DNA of 64,000 nt from NCBI GenBank assembly GCA_029990175.1, contig JARKIP010000065.1, forward strand, positions 8,312,501-8,376,500, in the 5' to 3' direction. The stretch comes from Petunia secreta (taxonomy: Eukaryota; Streptophyta; Magnoliopsida; Solanales; Solanaceae). Below the pieces are notes generated by a model, which was not told where the DNA came from, did no database searches, and saw only the letters and a program-made list of their open reading frames with translations. A program made the translations under genes and the position numbers. How positions within the stretch are numbered: position 1 is the first letter of the stretch; each line of letters begins with the position of its first letter. Shown piece by piece: positions 1-10,105 of this stretch.

Positions 1-2266
1 GGTCGACTAGCTGTGAGATAGATGAGTGAACCTATGATTCCTCTATATTTTGTCTCATTTGTCGAAGGACCTAGTTCATCCATATCCAGCTTGGTTCCAA
101 GAGCAATGGGCATAGTCATTTCTTTTGCTCCTTCCATGTCAAATTTCTTCAGAAGTTCCTTGACATATTTTTGCTGATGGATCATAGTCCCTTCAGGCAT
201 TTGCTTTATCTGCAGTCCAAGGAAGAAATTTAGTTCACCCATCATGCTCATTTCAAATTCACTTCCCATCAGATCAGCAAACCCTTTGCATAGCTCCTCA
301 TCAGTGGCTCCAAAGATGATATCACCGACATATACTTGAACCACTAATAGGTCCTTTCCTTTCTTCTTGAAGAATAACGTGTTGTCAATCTTTCCTCTAG
401 AGAAACCATTCTTCAGCAGCAATCTTGAGAGTCTTTCATACCAGGCTCTAGGAGCTTGCTTCAGTCCATAGAGAGCCTTGTCCAGTTTGTAAACATGATC
501 AGAAAATTCATTGTTCACAAAGCCTGGTGGCTGTATTACATATACCTCTTCATTCAAGTAGCTATTCAGGAAGGCACTCTTCACATCCATCTGATATAGT
601 GTGTACTCCATGTATGTAGCAAAGGCAATCAATATCCTAATGGCCTCCATCCTTGCAACTGGTGCAAAGGTTTCATCATAGTCTATTCCTTCTTCCTGAT
701 TGTATCCTTGAACTACTAACCTCACCTTTTTCCTTGTCACTATGCCATGGTCATCTTGTTTGTTCCTGAACACCCATTTTGTTCCAATTATTGATCTGTC
801 CTTCGGCTTAGGAACTAGGTGCCACACTTTGCTTCTTTCGAATTGATGAAGTTCATCCTGCATGGCTAGAATCCAATCTGGATCTTCTAGAGCTTCTTTT
901 ACATTCTTTGGTTCCATAGATGAGAGGAATGCAAAAAATACACAGAAGTTCTTTTCCCCCAAGGCTTTATCAAATTCATCAAATACCACATGCATACTTT
1001 CCTCCACTGTTTGCGTTCTTTTGTTAAACACTCTGTATGCCTTTCTTTCAGTGGAGTAACCAAGAAATATTGCCTCATCACTTCTAGCATCGAACTTCCC
1101 CAATGGTTCCTTGCCGTTGTTGTGAACAAAGCATTTACAACCAAAGGGTTTCAAGTGAGCAATATTTGGTTTTCTTCCTCTGAGTAGCTCATATGGGGTC
1201 TTGTCAAGAATTGCTCTGATGGAGCATTTGTTCAGCAAATAGCACGCAGTGTTTATTGCTTCAGCCCAAAAGTTTCTTGCAAGCCCACTTGACAGCAGCA
1301 TAGTCCTTGCCATATCCTCCAGGGACCTGTTCTTCCTTTCAACCACTCCATTTTATTGTGGAGTTCTTGGTGCAGAGAAATTATGATCAATGCTGTACTT
1401 TGCACAATACTCAGAAAACTTTGAGTTTTAAAACTCCGTTCCATGATTAGATCTGATGCTGATGAGTTCTACGCTTAACCTTTTCTGCACCACACCAGCC
1501 CAGTCTTTGAAGCTGTCAAAGGTTTCATCTTTAGATGCCAAGAACAAGGTCTATGTGTACCTAGAGTAGTCATCAACAATTACGAATATGAACCTCTTTC
1601 CTCCTCTGCTCCTGACTCTCATGGGTCCACACAGATCCATATGCAAAAATTCCAGTGGCTTTGATGTACTTACCACCTTCTTGGACTTAAAGGATGATAT
1701 CACATGCTTCCCCCTTACACACGCATCACAGATTTTTATGTTTTTAAATCTCTTGCTTGGCAAACCACGTACTAGCTCCTTAGATACAAGCTTGTTCAGT
1801 TGTGAGAGACTTGCATGACCCATTCTTTTGTGCCACAACTGAGAGTCACTTTCTTGCACGTTCAAGCATGTTAGGTTGTTTTCAGGAAATGACTTCAGCG
1901 ATGCTTTGTATACATTGTTCACCCTTTTTCCTTCCATAATAATTTCTTCACTCTGTAGATTCTTCACAATACATCCTACAAAGGAGAAACTCACTTCATT
2001 TCCTCTATCACACAGTTGGGAGATGCTCAGCAGAATGTGTCTGAGACCATCAATACAGTAAACATTTTCAATTGTATGATCCAGAGTTCTCCCAATCTTT
2101 CCAATTCTCACGATTTGACCACTTTTCCTCCTCCGAAGGCAACACTGCCTCCCTGAAATCCTGTGAGTGAGAGAAAGTATCATCTATCTCCTGTCATGTG
2201 CCTTGAACAACTACTATCAAGAATCCAGCTTGGGTTGTTCTCCCTTACTCCAGCCCGCAAAACAGA
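1..2266 (-). pseudogene. Element A pol: protease, integrase and RT, degenerate
   Basis: Reading down from 2266: the protease active-site context ending in SRHMTGD has DSS where copia proteases have DSG (2210-2218). The pre-integrase segment has the WHKRMGH motif and a CDAC pair near 1830-1720. The integrase core begins at HMDLCGPM. In-frame stops occur at 1551-1553 (TAG at an expected Trp), 1428-1430 (TAA) and 1353-1355 (TAA, next to the NGVVERKN motif). From about 1350 to the window edge the frame stays open through the integrase C-terminal part, the RT start (KVWHLVPKP, GTKWVFRNK), YGLKQAPRAWYERL and the catalytic box, which reads YVGD rather than YVDD at about 320-331. A frameshift is also likely near 2125. 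With protease, integrase and RT all hit, this copy cannot be autonomous. RT is cut by the window edge. Confidence 0.85.
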
Positions 2267-2833
2267 TTAGAGGTTAGCCTTAGGAACCCAGACAAGCTTG
2301 GGTCCCTTCTTACGAAAGAATGAATAAATCAAATCCTGTCTAGCCCATTTAGGCAGAACACTTCTTTTATTCTTGGCCTTTGCCTTGCTAACATTCATGC
2401 ACTTTTGTTTGTAGTGTCTAGTTTCACCACAAAAGGTACACAACATGTTGCAAGGCAACGCCACATACTTGCTCTTAGGATTATATGGAAGCAACGGTTT
2501 CTTAAATCCTAACCCTTGTTTTCCCTTGTTTTGATTTTCAGGAACCCAGTTCATTACCTCCGATGATTTATTCCATTTAGTTAATCTAGTAAGCTTGAGT
2601 TCAAATTTTTCAATCTTTTGGTTTAAAATCCTGTTCTTTTCAGTTTCCTGATACATAATCTCATTAGCTCTTTTCAGTTCATTTTCCAGAAAGGTTTGAA
2701 CTTCACTTATTACTTGCTTACCATTTATACTCTCTCATAACTGATTGAGTTCCAATTCTAGTTCAGTGATCTTAGAGTTTGACACAAGAGTCTGCCCTTT
2801 TAAGATGGTATTGATTTCTTCTAGTTCAATGTT
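2267..2833 (-). pseudogene. Element A gag C-terminal part with zinc knuckle
   Basis: This continues the frame of the preceding gag segment after a TAG stop at 2834-2836. It is rich in Glu, Lys and Leu and looks like a coiled coil (LELELNQL, EKFELKLTRL). A CX2CX4HX4C knuckle reads CTFCGETRHYKQKC at about 2400-2441. A second in-frame stop lies near 2735, so the segment is broken. It ends with a TAA at 2267-2269, just upstream of the protease. In the intact family it would be the RNA-binding nucleocapsid end of Gag. Confidence 0.7.
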
Positions 2834-3601
2834 TTATTCTAGAAGGCTCTTGTGCTTGGTTCTGAGATCACTTAACTCTTCAGTTAATTTATTCTTTTCA
2901 ATTTTCTCCTTTTCATAATCCTCAATCAAAGTAGCAGTGATTAGAATCAAATTTTCAGAAGAGCATGCGTGTAAATTTTCCTTAAGATCAGATAGACATA
3001 CCTCTGCTGAATGTGCAGTTTCAGCTCTATCAGTTGCCATAAGGGCAGAGTCCTTCTTTTGGTTTTCATCTGCGTACAACTCCTTCAGCTTTTCCCAGAC
3101 TTCCTTGGCAGACTTGTATTTAAGTATCCTTGCTATCACATCATGAGTAAGCCCTCTCCTCAGGTATAATTCAGCCTTGGAATTTTCCTGTAGCCAATCC
3201 AGATCTTGAGGATCTAGTTCTTCTACCTTCTTTGGCACCAGAACTCCATTTGCTGCTCTCTTCACAGGAACATGAGGTCCTCTCTTCACAATCAGCCAAA
3301 GACTATAATCAATTGCTTGCAGGAAGTTTTTTATTTGTTTCTTCCAGCTCTTATAGTTAGTCCCGTTGACCACAGGTGGCTTTGACGGATCTCTGCCTCC
3401 TCTGAACTCTCGAAGGTCTTCTTCATCTGAACTGATGCCTAGCAGTCCCATCAGTGCTAGTGGTGAATCGTCTCCAGATTCCTTTTCATGATCAGACTCA
3501 CTGTCAGTTGGTCCCCCATGTGGCATAGAAAGCTTCCTTCTTCTTTCTTCTTTCTGCTCTAAAGTTTGGAGGTAGTCTTGTCTTCTTCTTATTTTTGTCA
3601 T
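2834..3601 (-). CDS. Element A: internal gag segment carrying a second gag-like domain
   Basis: This open stretch of about 255 codons has three parts. The first is an acidic linker (DSESDHEKESGDD, then PLALMGLLG). The second resembles the N-terminal domain of copia Gag: PPVVNGTNYKSWKKQIKNFL, DYSLWLIVKRG, and KSAKEVWEKLKELY. The third is a Glu/Lys/Leu-rich coiled-coil-like tail beginning after DSALMATDRAE. The normal gag N-terminal domain is already present upstream (3808-4587) with equivalent motifs (GQYYAWWKNKMKNY, DYRLWLIVSEG, KTTKEIWDAL), so this is a second and clearly different gag-like domain within one gag. The near-repeated 'ALM' wording on both sides suggests insertion or template switching inside the acidic linker. 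The ATG at 3601 is probably not a true start; the frame seems to continue from upstream through a frameshift. Confidence 0.6.
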   Translation of the reverse strand: MTKIRRRQDYLQTLEQKEERRRKLSMPHGGPTDSESDHEKESGDDSPLALMGLLGISSDEEDLREFRGGRDPSKPPVVNGTNYKSWKKQIKNFLQAIDYSLWLIVKRGPHVPVKRAANGVLVPKKVEELDPQDLDWLQENSKAELYLRRGLTHDVIARILKYKSAKEVWEKLKELYADENQKKDSALMATDRAETAHSAEVCLSDLKENLHACSSENLILITATLIEDYEKEKIEKNKLTEELSDLRTKHKSLLE

Positions 3602-3807
3602 TCTCCTTTGACGTCTCCTTTTCCTTTTCCTTAGATGCTCTGTTTTTCATCCATTCTATTTCCCACATAGGACAATCCATAACAGCGTGATCTTTCTTGA
3701 AACACTTAAAGCATCCTGAGTAATTAGGACTGTCAACTATGTTCTTCCTTCCAGAGTTTTCCTTGCCATTTCTTTTAAAGCCTTTGCGCCTACCCAGGTT
3801 AAGCTTT
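3602..3807 (-). pseudogene. Element A gag: first zinc knuckle, frameshifted
   Basis: A short basic stretch lies between the two gag segments. In one frame it reads a CX2CX4HX4C knuckle (CFKCFKKDHAVMDCP, about 3671-3714), preceded by basic residues and followed by a Lys/Glu-rich stretch. It is out of frame with the upstream gag, which stops at 3808-3810, and with the downstream segment starting near 3601. Small indels on each side are the simplest explanation. Confidence 0.6.
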
Positions 3808-4587
3808 CTATCTTAGAGCACTAACCATTGCCGCTTCAACTGATTTCATATCAGCATATTCATCAGTTTCCTCAGTTGCTTCAAGCGAAAGTGTCTTGTC
3901 CTTTTTCAGAGCTGGTTTAGCTTTTGAGTCTTTCATCATCTCATGAGTTTTCAGGCTACCAACCAGTTCTTCAAGTTTAATGGATCTTAGAGGTTTAGAC
4001 TCAATGATGGCAGTCATCTTGGGTTCCCAAGCTTCTGGAAGCACATTTAGATTCTTATCTACCATCTCCACTTCTAGTAATTCCATATCCAGGGATCTCA
4101 TCTCATTAGTAATAATGGTCAACCTGGTCATCATATCCTGGATTGATTCCTTCTCTCCCATAGAGAACAGCTCAAATTGTCTCTTCAGCATTCTTCTCTT
4201 TGGGTCCTTTACTTCAGTGGTTCCTTCATGGGAAACCTGCAGGGCATCCCAGATTTCCTTGGTAGTCTTGTAAGATGATACTCTGTTAAACTCCTCAGGA
4301 CCAAGACCACAAATGACCAGGCATTTGGCTGTGTGATTCTTTTCAATCATCTTATAATCCACCTCATTGAACTCCTCTTTCAGTTTAGGTTCTTGTTTGG
4401 CAGTTGCTCCTTCACCAACTATTTTAGTGGGGATCAGGTTTCCTTCAGATACTATCAGCCATAGTCGATAGTCTTCAGCACATATGTAGTTTTTCATCTT
4501 GTTCTTCCACCAAGCATAGTACTGCCCATTGAACTGTGGGGGCCTTTGAACTGATTGTCCTTCAGTAATAGTAGGTGGTGCACTCAT
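3808..4587 (-). CDS. Element A gag N-terminal domain (UBN2-like)
   Basis: This frame starts at the ATG at 4585-4587 (MSAPPTITEG), 45 bp inside the primer-binding site; upstream in-frame codons overlap that site and are not likely coding. It shows the typical plant copia Gag layout: PPQFNGQYYAWWKNKMKNY, DYRLWLIVSEG, KTTKEIWDALQVSHEGT, MLKRQFELFSMGEKESIQDM and ITNEMRSLD. These belong to the gag-polypeptide (UBN2) family, the structural protein that assembles virus-like particles. The segment stops with TAG at 3808-3810, before the zinc knuckles, which continue in other frames. It is a remnant of a longer gag. Confidence 0.8.
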   Translation of the reverse strand: MSAPPTITEGQSVQRPPQFNGQYYAWWKNKMKNYICAEDYRLWLIVSEGNLIPTKIVGEGATAKQEPKLKEEFNEVDYKMIEKNHTAKCLVICGLGPEEFNRVSSYKTTKEIWDALQVSHEGTTEVKDPKRRMLKRQFELFSMGEKESIQDMMTRLTIITNEMRSLDMELLEVEMVDKNLNVLPEAWEPKMTAIIESKPLRSIKLEELVGSLKTHEMMKDSKAKPALKKDKTLSLEATEETDEYADMKSVEAAMVSALR

Positions 4588-4631
4588 GATTCTGATCCTT
4601 CTCAAGGTGTTAACCTCGCATAAGAAGACCC

Positions 4632-4643
4632 GCTCTGATACCA
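4632..4643 (-). other. Element A primer-binding site
   Basis: On the minus strand the sequence is TGGTATCAGAGC, complementary to the 3' end of plant initiator methionine tRNA. It lies two bases inside the 5' LTR boundary, as expected for a minus-strand DNA primer site. Confidence 0.9.
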
Positions 4644-4645
4644 CT

Positions 4646-5495
4646 TGTTATAATCTATGCACCTCCTAAGGATACTAGAAGGGGGGGGGGGGGTTGAATA
4701 GTGTCCACTGATTTTCGTTTTAAGAACTCGATTCTCCTGAGTCAAGAACCCTGTTCTTGGCTCTACAATTCTGCTGATTGAACACTGCAACACACACCAA
4801 CCACACACATAGAAGACACAAGGATTTTACATGGAAAATTCCTTGCTCAAGGGAGAAAAACCACGACCCACACTCTGGGATTTTAGAACTCAATCCACTA
4901 ACACAAAGAGCAAGTTTTTTATTACAAGACTCTGTAACCAAGGGGCTAACAAGTTCACCTAACTCATATGCTTCTACAATAAGCCAATAGGTAAAAACAA
5001 TGATCGCTCAAAATAAGACAACTTACAAAGCAATGAACCTAGACAGAATATCTAGACTCAATCAACTCAAGCACACCAGTTGTCTTCTTCAGTTATCTCA
5101 CGTAGAAAGATGCTAGATCGCCTTTATATGCTCTCAACTCTCTGTGTGTGAATAACTGGTTTCGGCTGCATCAACTACTTGTATTTATATGGGTTATGCA
5201 ACCCTAATTGAGTCTTACAAGGAATCCTCGTAATTATAGTAAGACTGGATTCCTTGTACCTCTTTTCCTTTTAGAGTCCAACTCCAACTCGTACTTCAAA
5301 GACACAGACTGGGCACCGCCTCTTTTAGTCTGACTAGGATGCAGATTCATTCACGCGCCACTATTCCTAGTTCCGCAGGGATTTGCAACCCACAACTCTT
5401 TTCGATCAGTCGTGCCCTTCTATTCAAGGACTAGGTTCTTCTCCAAGACCACTGAGTCCTTCTTTTTTGTCATTCTTCAAAACCAATGCTCAACA
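4646..5495 (-). repeat. Element A 5' LTR (850 bp)
   Basis: The plus strand starts TGTTATAATC and ends CTCAACA, giving TGTT/AACA inverted termini. The inner end abuts the primer-binding site, and the outer end abuts the interrupted pol frame of element B. TATA-like boxes on the minus strand lie near 5181-5190 (ATATAAATAC) and near 5120-5130. The inner part contains a run of 13 G on the plus strand (4681-4693). No second copy is in the window, so the boundaries rest on the termini and context. Confidence 0.8.
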
Positions 5496-7535
5496 GATGC
5501 CTTAGAAAAATTTGATCCTAGAAGTGATGAGGGAATCTTTGTTGGCTATTCTTCAAATAGTAAATCTTATAGAGTTTTTAACAAGAAAACATTGAAAATT
5601 AAAGAAAGCATGCATGTTAAATTTGATGAAACTGACAATCTCACTCAAGAACAGGTACTGGAGGATGAAGAGATTGGAATGCTGAAACATAATAAAATTG
5701 ATCCACAAATGCAGACATTGGATGTGAGTAGTTAACTGTAAGGAACTGTTCCTCAGGACAGAATTGAGAAGAGTGGCACAAAAACAGGGAAAATAAAGTT
5801 TGTTCCACCTCACAAATTGGAAGTACCACTCCCTCTAGAACTGTTCCTCAGCAGGGGACTTCTGACAATGGATTAATACTCAAGCCTTACAAGTATCAAG
5901 GGTCACATCCTGTGGATCAAATAATCCCAGATAAGATTGCTGGGATACAAACTAGATGAGCAGTTAAAAATCACAATCTGTGTGCCTTTAGTGCTTTCCT
6001 ATCTCTTGTTGAACCAAAAAATGTGAAAGAAGCACTGAAGGATGCAGATTGGATCAATGCTATGCAGGAGGAATTGAATCAATTCCAAAGAAGTCAAGTT
6101 TGGCATCTGGAACCCAAGCCAAGGAACAGGTCCATAATAGGAACAAAATGGGTTTTCAGAAACAAACTTGATGAGGATGGCATGGTAACAAGAAATAAGG
6201 CCAGGATAGTTGTTCAGGGTATATTCAAGAGGATGGCATTGACTATGATGATACTTTTGTTCCCGTTGCAAGATTGGAAGCAATAAGACTTCTCATAGCC
6301 TTTGCTACATACATGGAATTTACTCTACATCAAATGGATGTTAAGAGTGCATTACTGAATGGTTACTTAAAAGAAGAAGTGTATGTTAAGCAACCTCCAG
6401 GCTTTGAGAATGAACAGTTCCCTTAACATGTGTACAAGTTGGACAAGGCCTTGTATGGACTCAAGCAGGCACCAAGAGCATGGTATGAAAGGCTATCAAA
6501 ATTTCTACTTCAGCATGGATATAAAAGAAGTAAAATTGATAGCATACTGTTTTTGAAAGAAAAAGGTAAGCATCTCTTAATTGTTCAAATTTATGTAGAT
6601 GATATAATCTTTGGTGCTACTTGTGAAAATTTAAGTAAGGAATTTGCAAACTTGATGGGGAGTGAGTTTGAGATGAGCATGATGGGTGAACTCAATTTCT
6701 TTTTGGGTTTACAAATTAAGCAAACCTCAAATGGAACTATTATCCATCAACAAAAATATGTTAAGGAATTACTTAAAAGGTTTTATATGGATAATGCTAA
6801 GGAAATTGACACACCTATTGCCACTGCCACAAAATTGGATCTTGATGAACATGGAATATCAGTTGATCAAAAATTGTATAGAGGTATGATTGGTTCTGTA
6901 CTTTATCTAACTCCTAGTAGACCTGATATTGTGTTCAGTATTAGTTTGTGTGCTAGGTTTCAGTCAGATCCTAAGGAATCTCATTTGAAAGCTGTTAAGA
7001 GAATATTGAGATATCTGAAAGGAACAGGTCCCTTGGGAATTTGGTATCCAAAAGGTGGTAGTTTTAATCTTGTTGGATATACTGATGCTGACTATGCAGG
7101 TTTCCTTGTTGATAGAAAAAGTACCTCAGGTATGGCACATTTTCTTGGTGAGTGTTTGGTATCTTAGGGAACCAAGAAACAAAATTCAGTGGCACTTTCC
7201 ATTGCTGAGGCTGAATATGTGGCAGCTGCCTCATGTTTTTCACAGTTGTTATGGATTAAACAACAATTACATGATTTTGGTGTTGATGTAGGAACTGTTC
7301 CTATCTTTTGTGACAACACTGGTGCTATTAACATGACAAAAAATCTAGTACATCACAAAGGAATTAAACACATTGATATAAGACATCATTTCTTGAGAGA
7401 CAACTATGGAAAGGTTTGATCACCACAGTATTTTGTCCTACTGAAAAGAAAATTGCTGACATCTTTACAAAAGCTTTAGGAAGAGATGATTTTGAAAGAA
7501 ATAGGTTGGAATTAGGGATGATTAAATTCACTTAA
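5496..7535 (+). pseudogene. Element B pol: integrase end, RT and RNase H
   Basis: The first part (5496-5735) is the integrase C-terminal region (EKFDPRSDEGIFVGYSSNSK, YRVFNKK). RT starts about 6010 (KEALKDADWINAMQEEL, GTKWVFRNK). A one-base frameshift lies near 6219, where the wording jumps frame. The frame then continues (DTFVPVARLEAIR, MDVKSALLNGYLKEEVYVKQ) to a TAA at 6424-6426. Next come YGLKQAPRAWYERL, the intact catalytic YVDD in QIYVDDIIFG (about 6592-6603), MSMMGELNFFLGLQI, and RNase H (YTDADYAG). A TAG at 7165-7167 replaces an expected Trp. The end of RNase H reads ALSIAEAEYVAAA, a second frameshift lies near 7415 in an A-run, and the natural end is near 7535 after IADIFTKAL. The enzyme copies RNA to DNA and integrates it, but this copy is non-functional. 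Confidence 0.85.
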
Positions 7536-8139
7536 ATTCATTAATGCTTTACTTCATAATTGGCTAGAAAATTGCACCAAAAATGAATTTTATTCAAGTC
7601 AATTTGAAATATTCAGTCCAGCTTAATACTTCATTGTATACTCTTATGCCATAATTTTGTTTAGAGTTGCTAAAATGGAATGATGTTACCCTTATGCTCT
7701 TAGAATTTCAGATTGAACAAAAGTGTTTTAGATTGGAAGGACACTGATTTTTCGTGTTAAAATTAGGTATGTACTCCTTATTATTCATTTATCTTAGAAG
7801 ATTAAAGTTATAGGTAACTTCTAATTAGGATAAAATCCCACTATGAATCCTAATCATATCCAAACTGCATAAGAGTCCCATCGGAGGAACAGTTCCCATT
7901 CAGAATAGGTAACTTGAAAGCCTAACGACTCTTTTTTTTCTGGGAGACTCCCAAGAGTCCAGTAACGGCTGAATGTCTTTCAATGAGGTAATAGTGATCG
8001 TCTCACACTCAACCTCCACTATCTTTTTGATTCTATAAATACACTCCTTCTTCCTTATTATTCTTTTACTTTGTTTTAAAATTGCACTCTCAAAATTTCA
8101 GAAAGAATAGTAGCATATCTCTTGAATCGTATTGCTAGA
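7536..8139 (+). other. Spacer between pol and the env-like frame of B
   Basis: There is no open frame of note here. It is AT-rich and ends in a pyrimidine-rich leader before the next ATG. It contains a TATA-like box listed separately. In SIRE elements the downstream frame is separated from pol; whether it is reached by splicing or by its own promoter cannot be read from the sequence. Confidence 0.5.
8033..8041 (+). promoter_or_regulatory. TATA-like box upstream of the env-like frame
   Basis: CTATAAATA is followed by a C/T-rich stretch (ACACTCCTTCTTCC), the layout of a plant RNA polymerase II core promoter. It lies about 100 bp before the first ATG of the env-like frame (8140). The functional role is inference. 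Confidence 0.35.
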
Positions 8140-8622
8140 ATGTCACTTTCTCCTGAAAACTCATCATCTGCACCCACATTTGATCAACCACAAATTCCCA
8201 ACCCTCTTTCACCCATGGACACCACAAACCCAAACCCTGAAATTCCTGAAAATATCCCAGAAGTACCTGAACCAGAAATTCAAGGGGAAGGACCAGTTCC
8301 CACGGCTGAATCGATTGTTGAACAGGTTGAGGACTTGTCACGGGCTATGATTATTTATCAGTATCAGGTAAATTATGCTTCTCCCTTAAATGTAGTAGAG
8401 GAAGAAAGGGAAAAGGAAGAGGGGTTTGGAACTGTTCCTGAGGGGGAAGGGGAAACTGTAAAACATTTGGAACCACCCATGCATGAATCATCTGGGTCTC
8501 CTGAGGTTGCTTTTAGAGCACCCATGGAACATGTGATAAATGTTGAGGAAGTAATAAGTGATAGTGACAGGCCTATTATTGATTTGATCAACATTAGGAG
8601 TTTAAAAAAGAAAACTTGCTAG
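8140..8622 (+). CDS. Element B extra ORF, N-terminal part
   Basis: The frame starts at the first ATG (MSLSPENSSS, 8140). It is Pro/Glu/Ser-rich with low complexity (NPLSPMDTTNPNPEIPENI, PEVPEPEIQGEGPVPT), has no signal peptide and no hydrophobic segment, and stops at TAG 8620-8622 just after an A-rich tract. The second extra ORF continues in the +1 frame without a gap: the codons just before its ATG read KLARKGPIDDQ in that frame. A single-base indel in the A-run near 8604-8614 therefore probably splits one long ORF into two. It occupies the position of the SIRE 'env-like' gene, but nothing here supports an envelope function. Confidence 0.6.
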   Translation: MSLSPENSSSAPTFDQPQIPNPLSPMDTTNPNPEIPENIPEVPEPEIQGEGPVPTAESIVEQVEDLSRAMIIYQYQVNYASPLNVVEEEREKEEGFGTVPEGEGETVKHLEPPMHESSGSPEVAFRAPMEHVINVEEVISDSDRPIIDLINIRSLKKKTC

Positions 8623-8644
8623 GAAGGGACCCATTGATGACCAA

Positions 8645-10105
8645 ATGTCTGCTGAGATTGCTGCTAAGTTAAAGAAAATTATTGACAGTTATAAGACAGG
8701 GATTAAGAAGAAAGGTGAAAGTTCCTCCAAGGCAAAAGGACCTGTTCCTTCTGGCTCTACTCCTGCTACTGGGGTTAGGAGGACTAGGAGTACTGTCAAG
8801 GCTGCTGAGGAGAACATAGCTGCTGCTATGGAAAGAAGCACAAAGGGGAAGGGAAAACAGGTTGCTGATCCTGTTGAGGAAGAAGAGGTTGAGGTGATAG
8901 AAAAAGAGAGGGATGATGTTGATGATGAAGATGATGAGATAGAAGATGTTGAGGTAGTTGTGCCTCAGTCTAAGAAAATAAAAGTTGCACTGAGGCGTGT
9001 GACAAGGAGCTCTGTGAAAGCTGCAGCAAAAAAGTCTTCCAAGATGACCAGGTCCTTAAAAAGAACTCTTGTTGATAAAAGTTCTGACTCAAGTTCTAAT
9101 GAGTCATTTGCTGGTGAAGATAGTGAAAGTGATGATGAGGGAGATGAGGTGCAACACTGTGTCCATGATGACATGTTGACTAGGAAAGTTTTGAAAGGAA
9201 GAGTGCTCTCTGATGTGGAAGAAGAGGGTATGATTTGGTTGCTTCAAAAATTGCAAGTTCAAAGCTGGAGGGACATGGTCCTTCAGATTACAGGAAAGTG
9301 TGCAAAGGAGATGGTGCAGGAGTTCTACAAAAACTGCTCTATCAAGAGGGACAGAATTACCACCTCTGTCCATGACCATGTGATTACCTTTGACACTAGG
9401 GAGCTTGGTGAACTGCTGAGGATTCCATTTGTAGGATATGAAAGCTATGTCAAGAAAGTATGGCCTGATTTGACAAATTTTCCTACTGGATTGGAAATCA
9501 CAAGGAAATTTGCTGAGAATGAAGAAGAAGAAAAACCAAGAGCTGTGCAGAAAAGTGAGATGAATCCACAGCACCAAGTGCTATTTGAGTTTGTGAACAA
9601 GATTGTGATGCCAAGGCAGGAAAAAAGAGGGATTGCCAGTTTCATGGACCTGGTCCTTATGGAACTGCTTGACACTGATAAGCAGATCAACTGGCCCAGG
9701 TTTATGATCCATTTGATCAAACTGGTTTTTGCTGGGAAGAGGAAGCACTCTTTGCCCTTTGGTTTCATCTTGACTGAATTGTTTGCAAAGTTGAAGATTC
9801 CATTGGAGGAGGTAGTTAAGGCTACCAAGAAGGAGAAGTTTGGATGTGCTACATTGATCAGTTGTGACTTTCCTGTTCAAGCTGAGCCTCCACAGGCTGG
9901 TGTTGGTAGACAGCCTTTGAACAACAAGGTGAGGGCACTGAGGCAACAGGTTGCCATACAAGCTTCTGAAATAGCAAGGTTGGGGGAGGAGAAGAATTAC
10001 TGTAGGGCAGAGGCTACAAAGGCAAAGGAGACTAATGAGGGAATGCTCAAACAGATGTTTGAGTTGATAAACAAGTCTCAGGGACCTGGTCCTTCCACAT
10101 CCTGA
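8645..10105 (+). CDS. Element B extra ORF, C-terminal part (putative plant transposon protein domain)
   Basis: This frame encodes 486 codons. Residues 1-170 are Lys/Arg-, Glu/Asp- and Ser-rich with nuclear-localisation-like clusters (KKGESSSKAKG, RRTRSTVKAA, SDSSSNESF). Residues about 190-400 form a globular domain (WLLQKLQVQSWRDMV, FYKNCSIKRDRITTSVHDH, LGELLRIPFVGYESYVKKVW, then a stretch around KRKHSLPFGFILTELF). This resembles the domain annotated in plant genomes as 'putative plant transposon protein', often found in extra ORFs of LTR elements; the match is from memory of its wording. The C-terminus is a short coiled coil (NNKVRALRQQVAIQASEIA). No transmembrane helix is visible, so an envelope role is unlikely for this copy. 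The frame is intact to TGA, in contrast to the damaged pol. Confidence 0.6.
   Translation: MSAEIAAKLKKIIDSYKTGIKKKGESSSKAKGPVPSGSTPATGVRRTRSTVKAAEENIAAAMERSTKGKGKQVADPVEEEEVEVIEKERDDVDDEDDEIEDVEVVVPQSKKIKVALRRVTRSSVKAAAKKSSKMTRSLKRTLVDKSSDSSSNESFAGEDSESDDEGDEVQHCVHDDMLTRKVLKGRVLSDVEEEGMIWLLQKLQVQSWRDMVLQITGKCAKEMVQEFYKNCSIKRDRITTSVHDHVITFDTRELGELLRIPFVGYESYVKKVWPDLTNFPTGLEITRKFAENEEEEKPRAVQKSEMNPQHQVLFEFVNKIVMPRQEKRGIASFMDLVLMELLDTDKQINWPRFMIHLIKLVFAGKRKHSLPFGFILTELFAKLKIPLEEVVKATKKEKFGCATLISCDFPVQAEPPQAGVGRQPLNNKVRALRQQVAIQASEIARLGEEKNYCRAEATKAKETNEGMLKQMFELINKSQGPGPSTS

Larger units (their letters stand above)
1..5495 (-). mobile_element. Element A: SIRE-like Ty1/copia LTR retrotransposon, partial
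   Basis: On the minus strand the order is 5' LTR (4646-5495), primer-binding site, gag, nucleocapsid zinc knuckles, protease, integrase and reverse transcriptase, which is the Ty1/copia order (integrase before RT). RT runs off the left window edge, so RNase H, any extra ORF and the 3' LTR are not seen. The RT and integrase wording closely follows element B, so both belong to one family. The SIRE/Maximus assignment is an inference from the long gag with zinc knuckles and the extra ORF in the sister copy B. The outer end of the LTR abuts the interrupted pol frame of B at 5496, so A appears to have inserted into B. The copy is dead: several nonsense codons, frameshifts and altered catalytic residues. 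Confidence 0.85.

Noticed and set aside
4681..4693. G-run as a regulatory quadruplex
   Set aside because: A single uninterrupted homopolymer in an LTR; likely replication slippage or a sequencing-length uncertainty.
8122..8139. Start of the extra ORF at 8122
   Set aside because: That codon is TTG; the first ATG in frame is at 8140, which is expected to be used in a plant.
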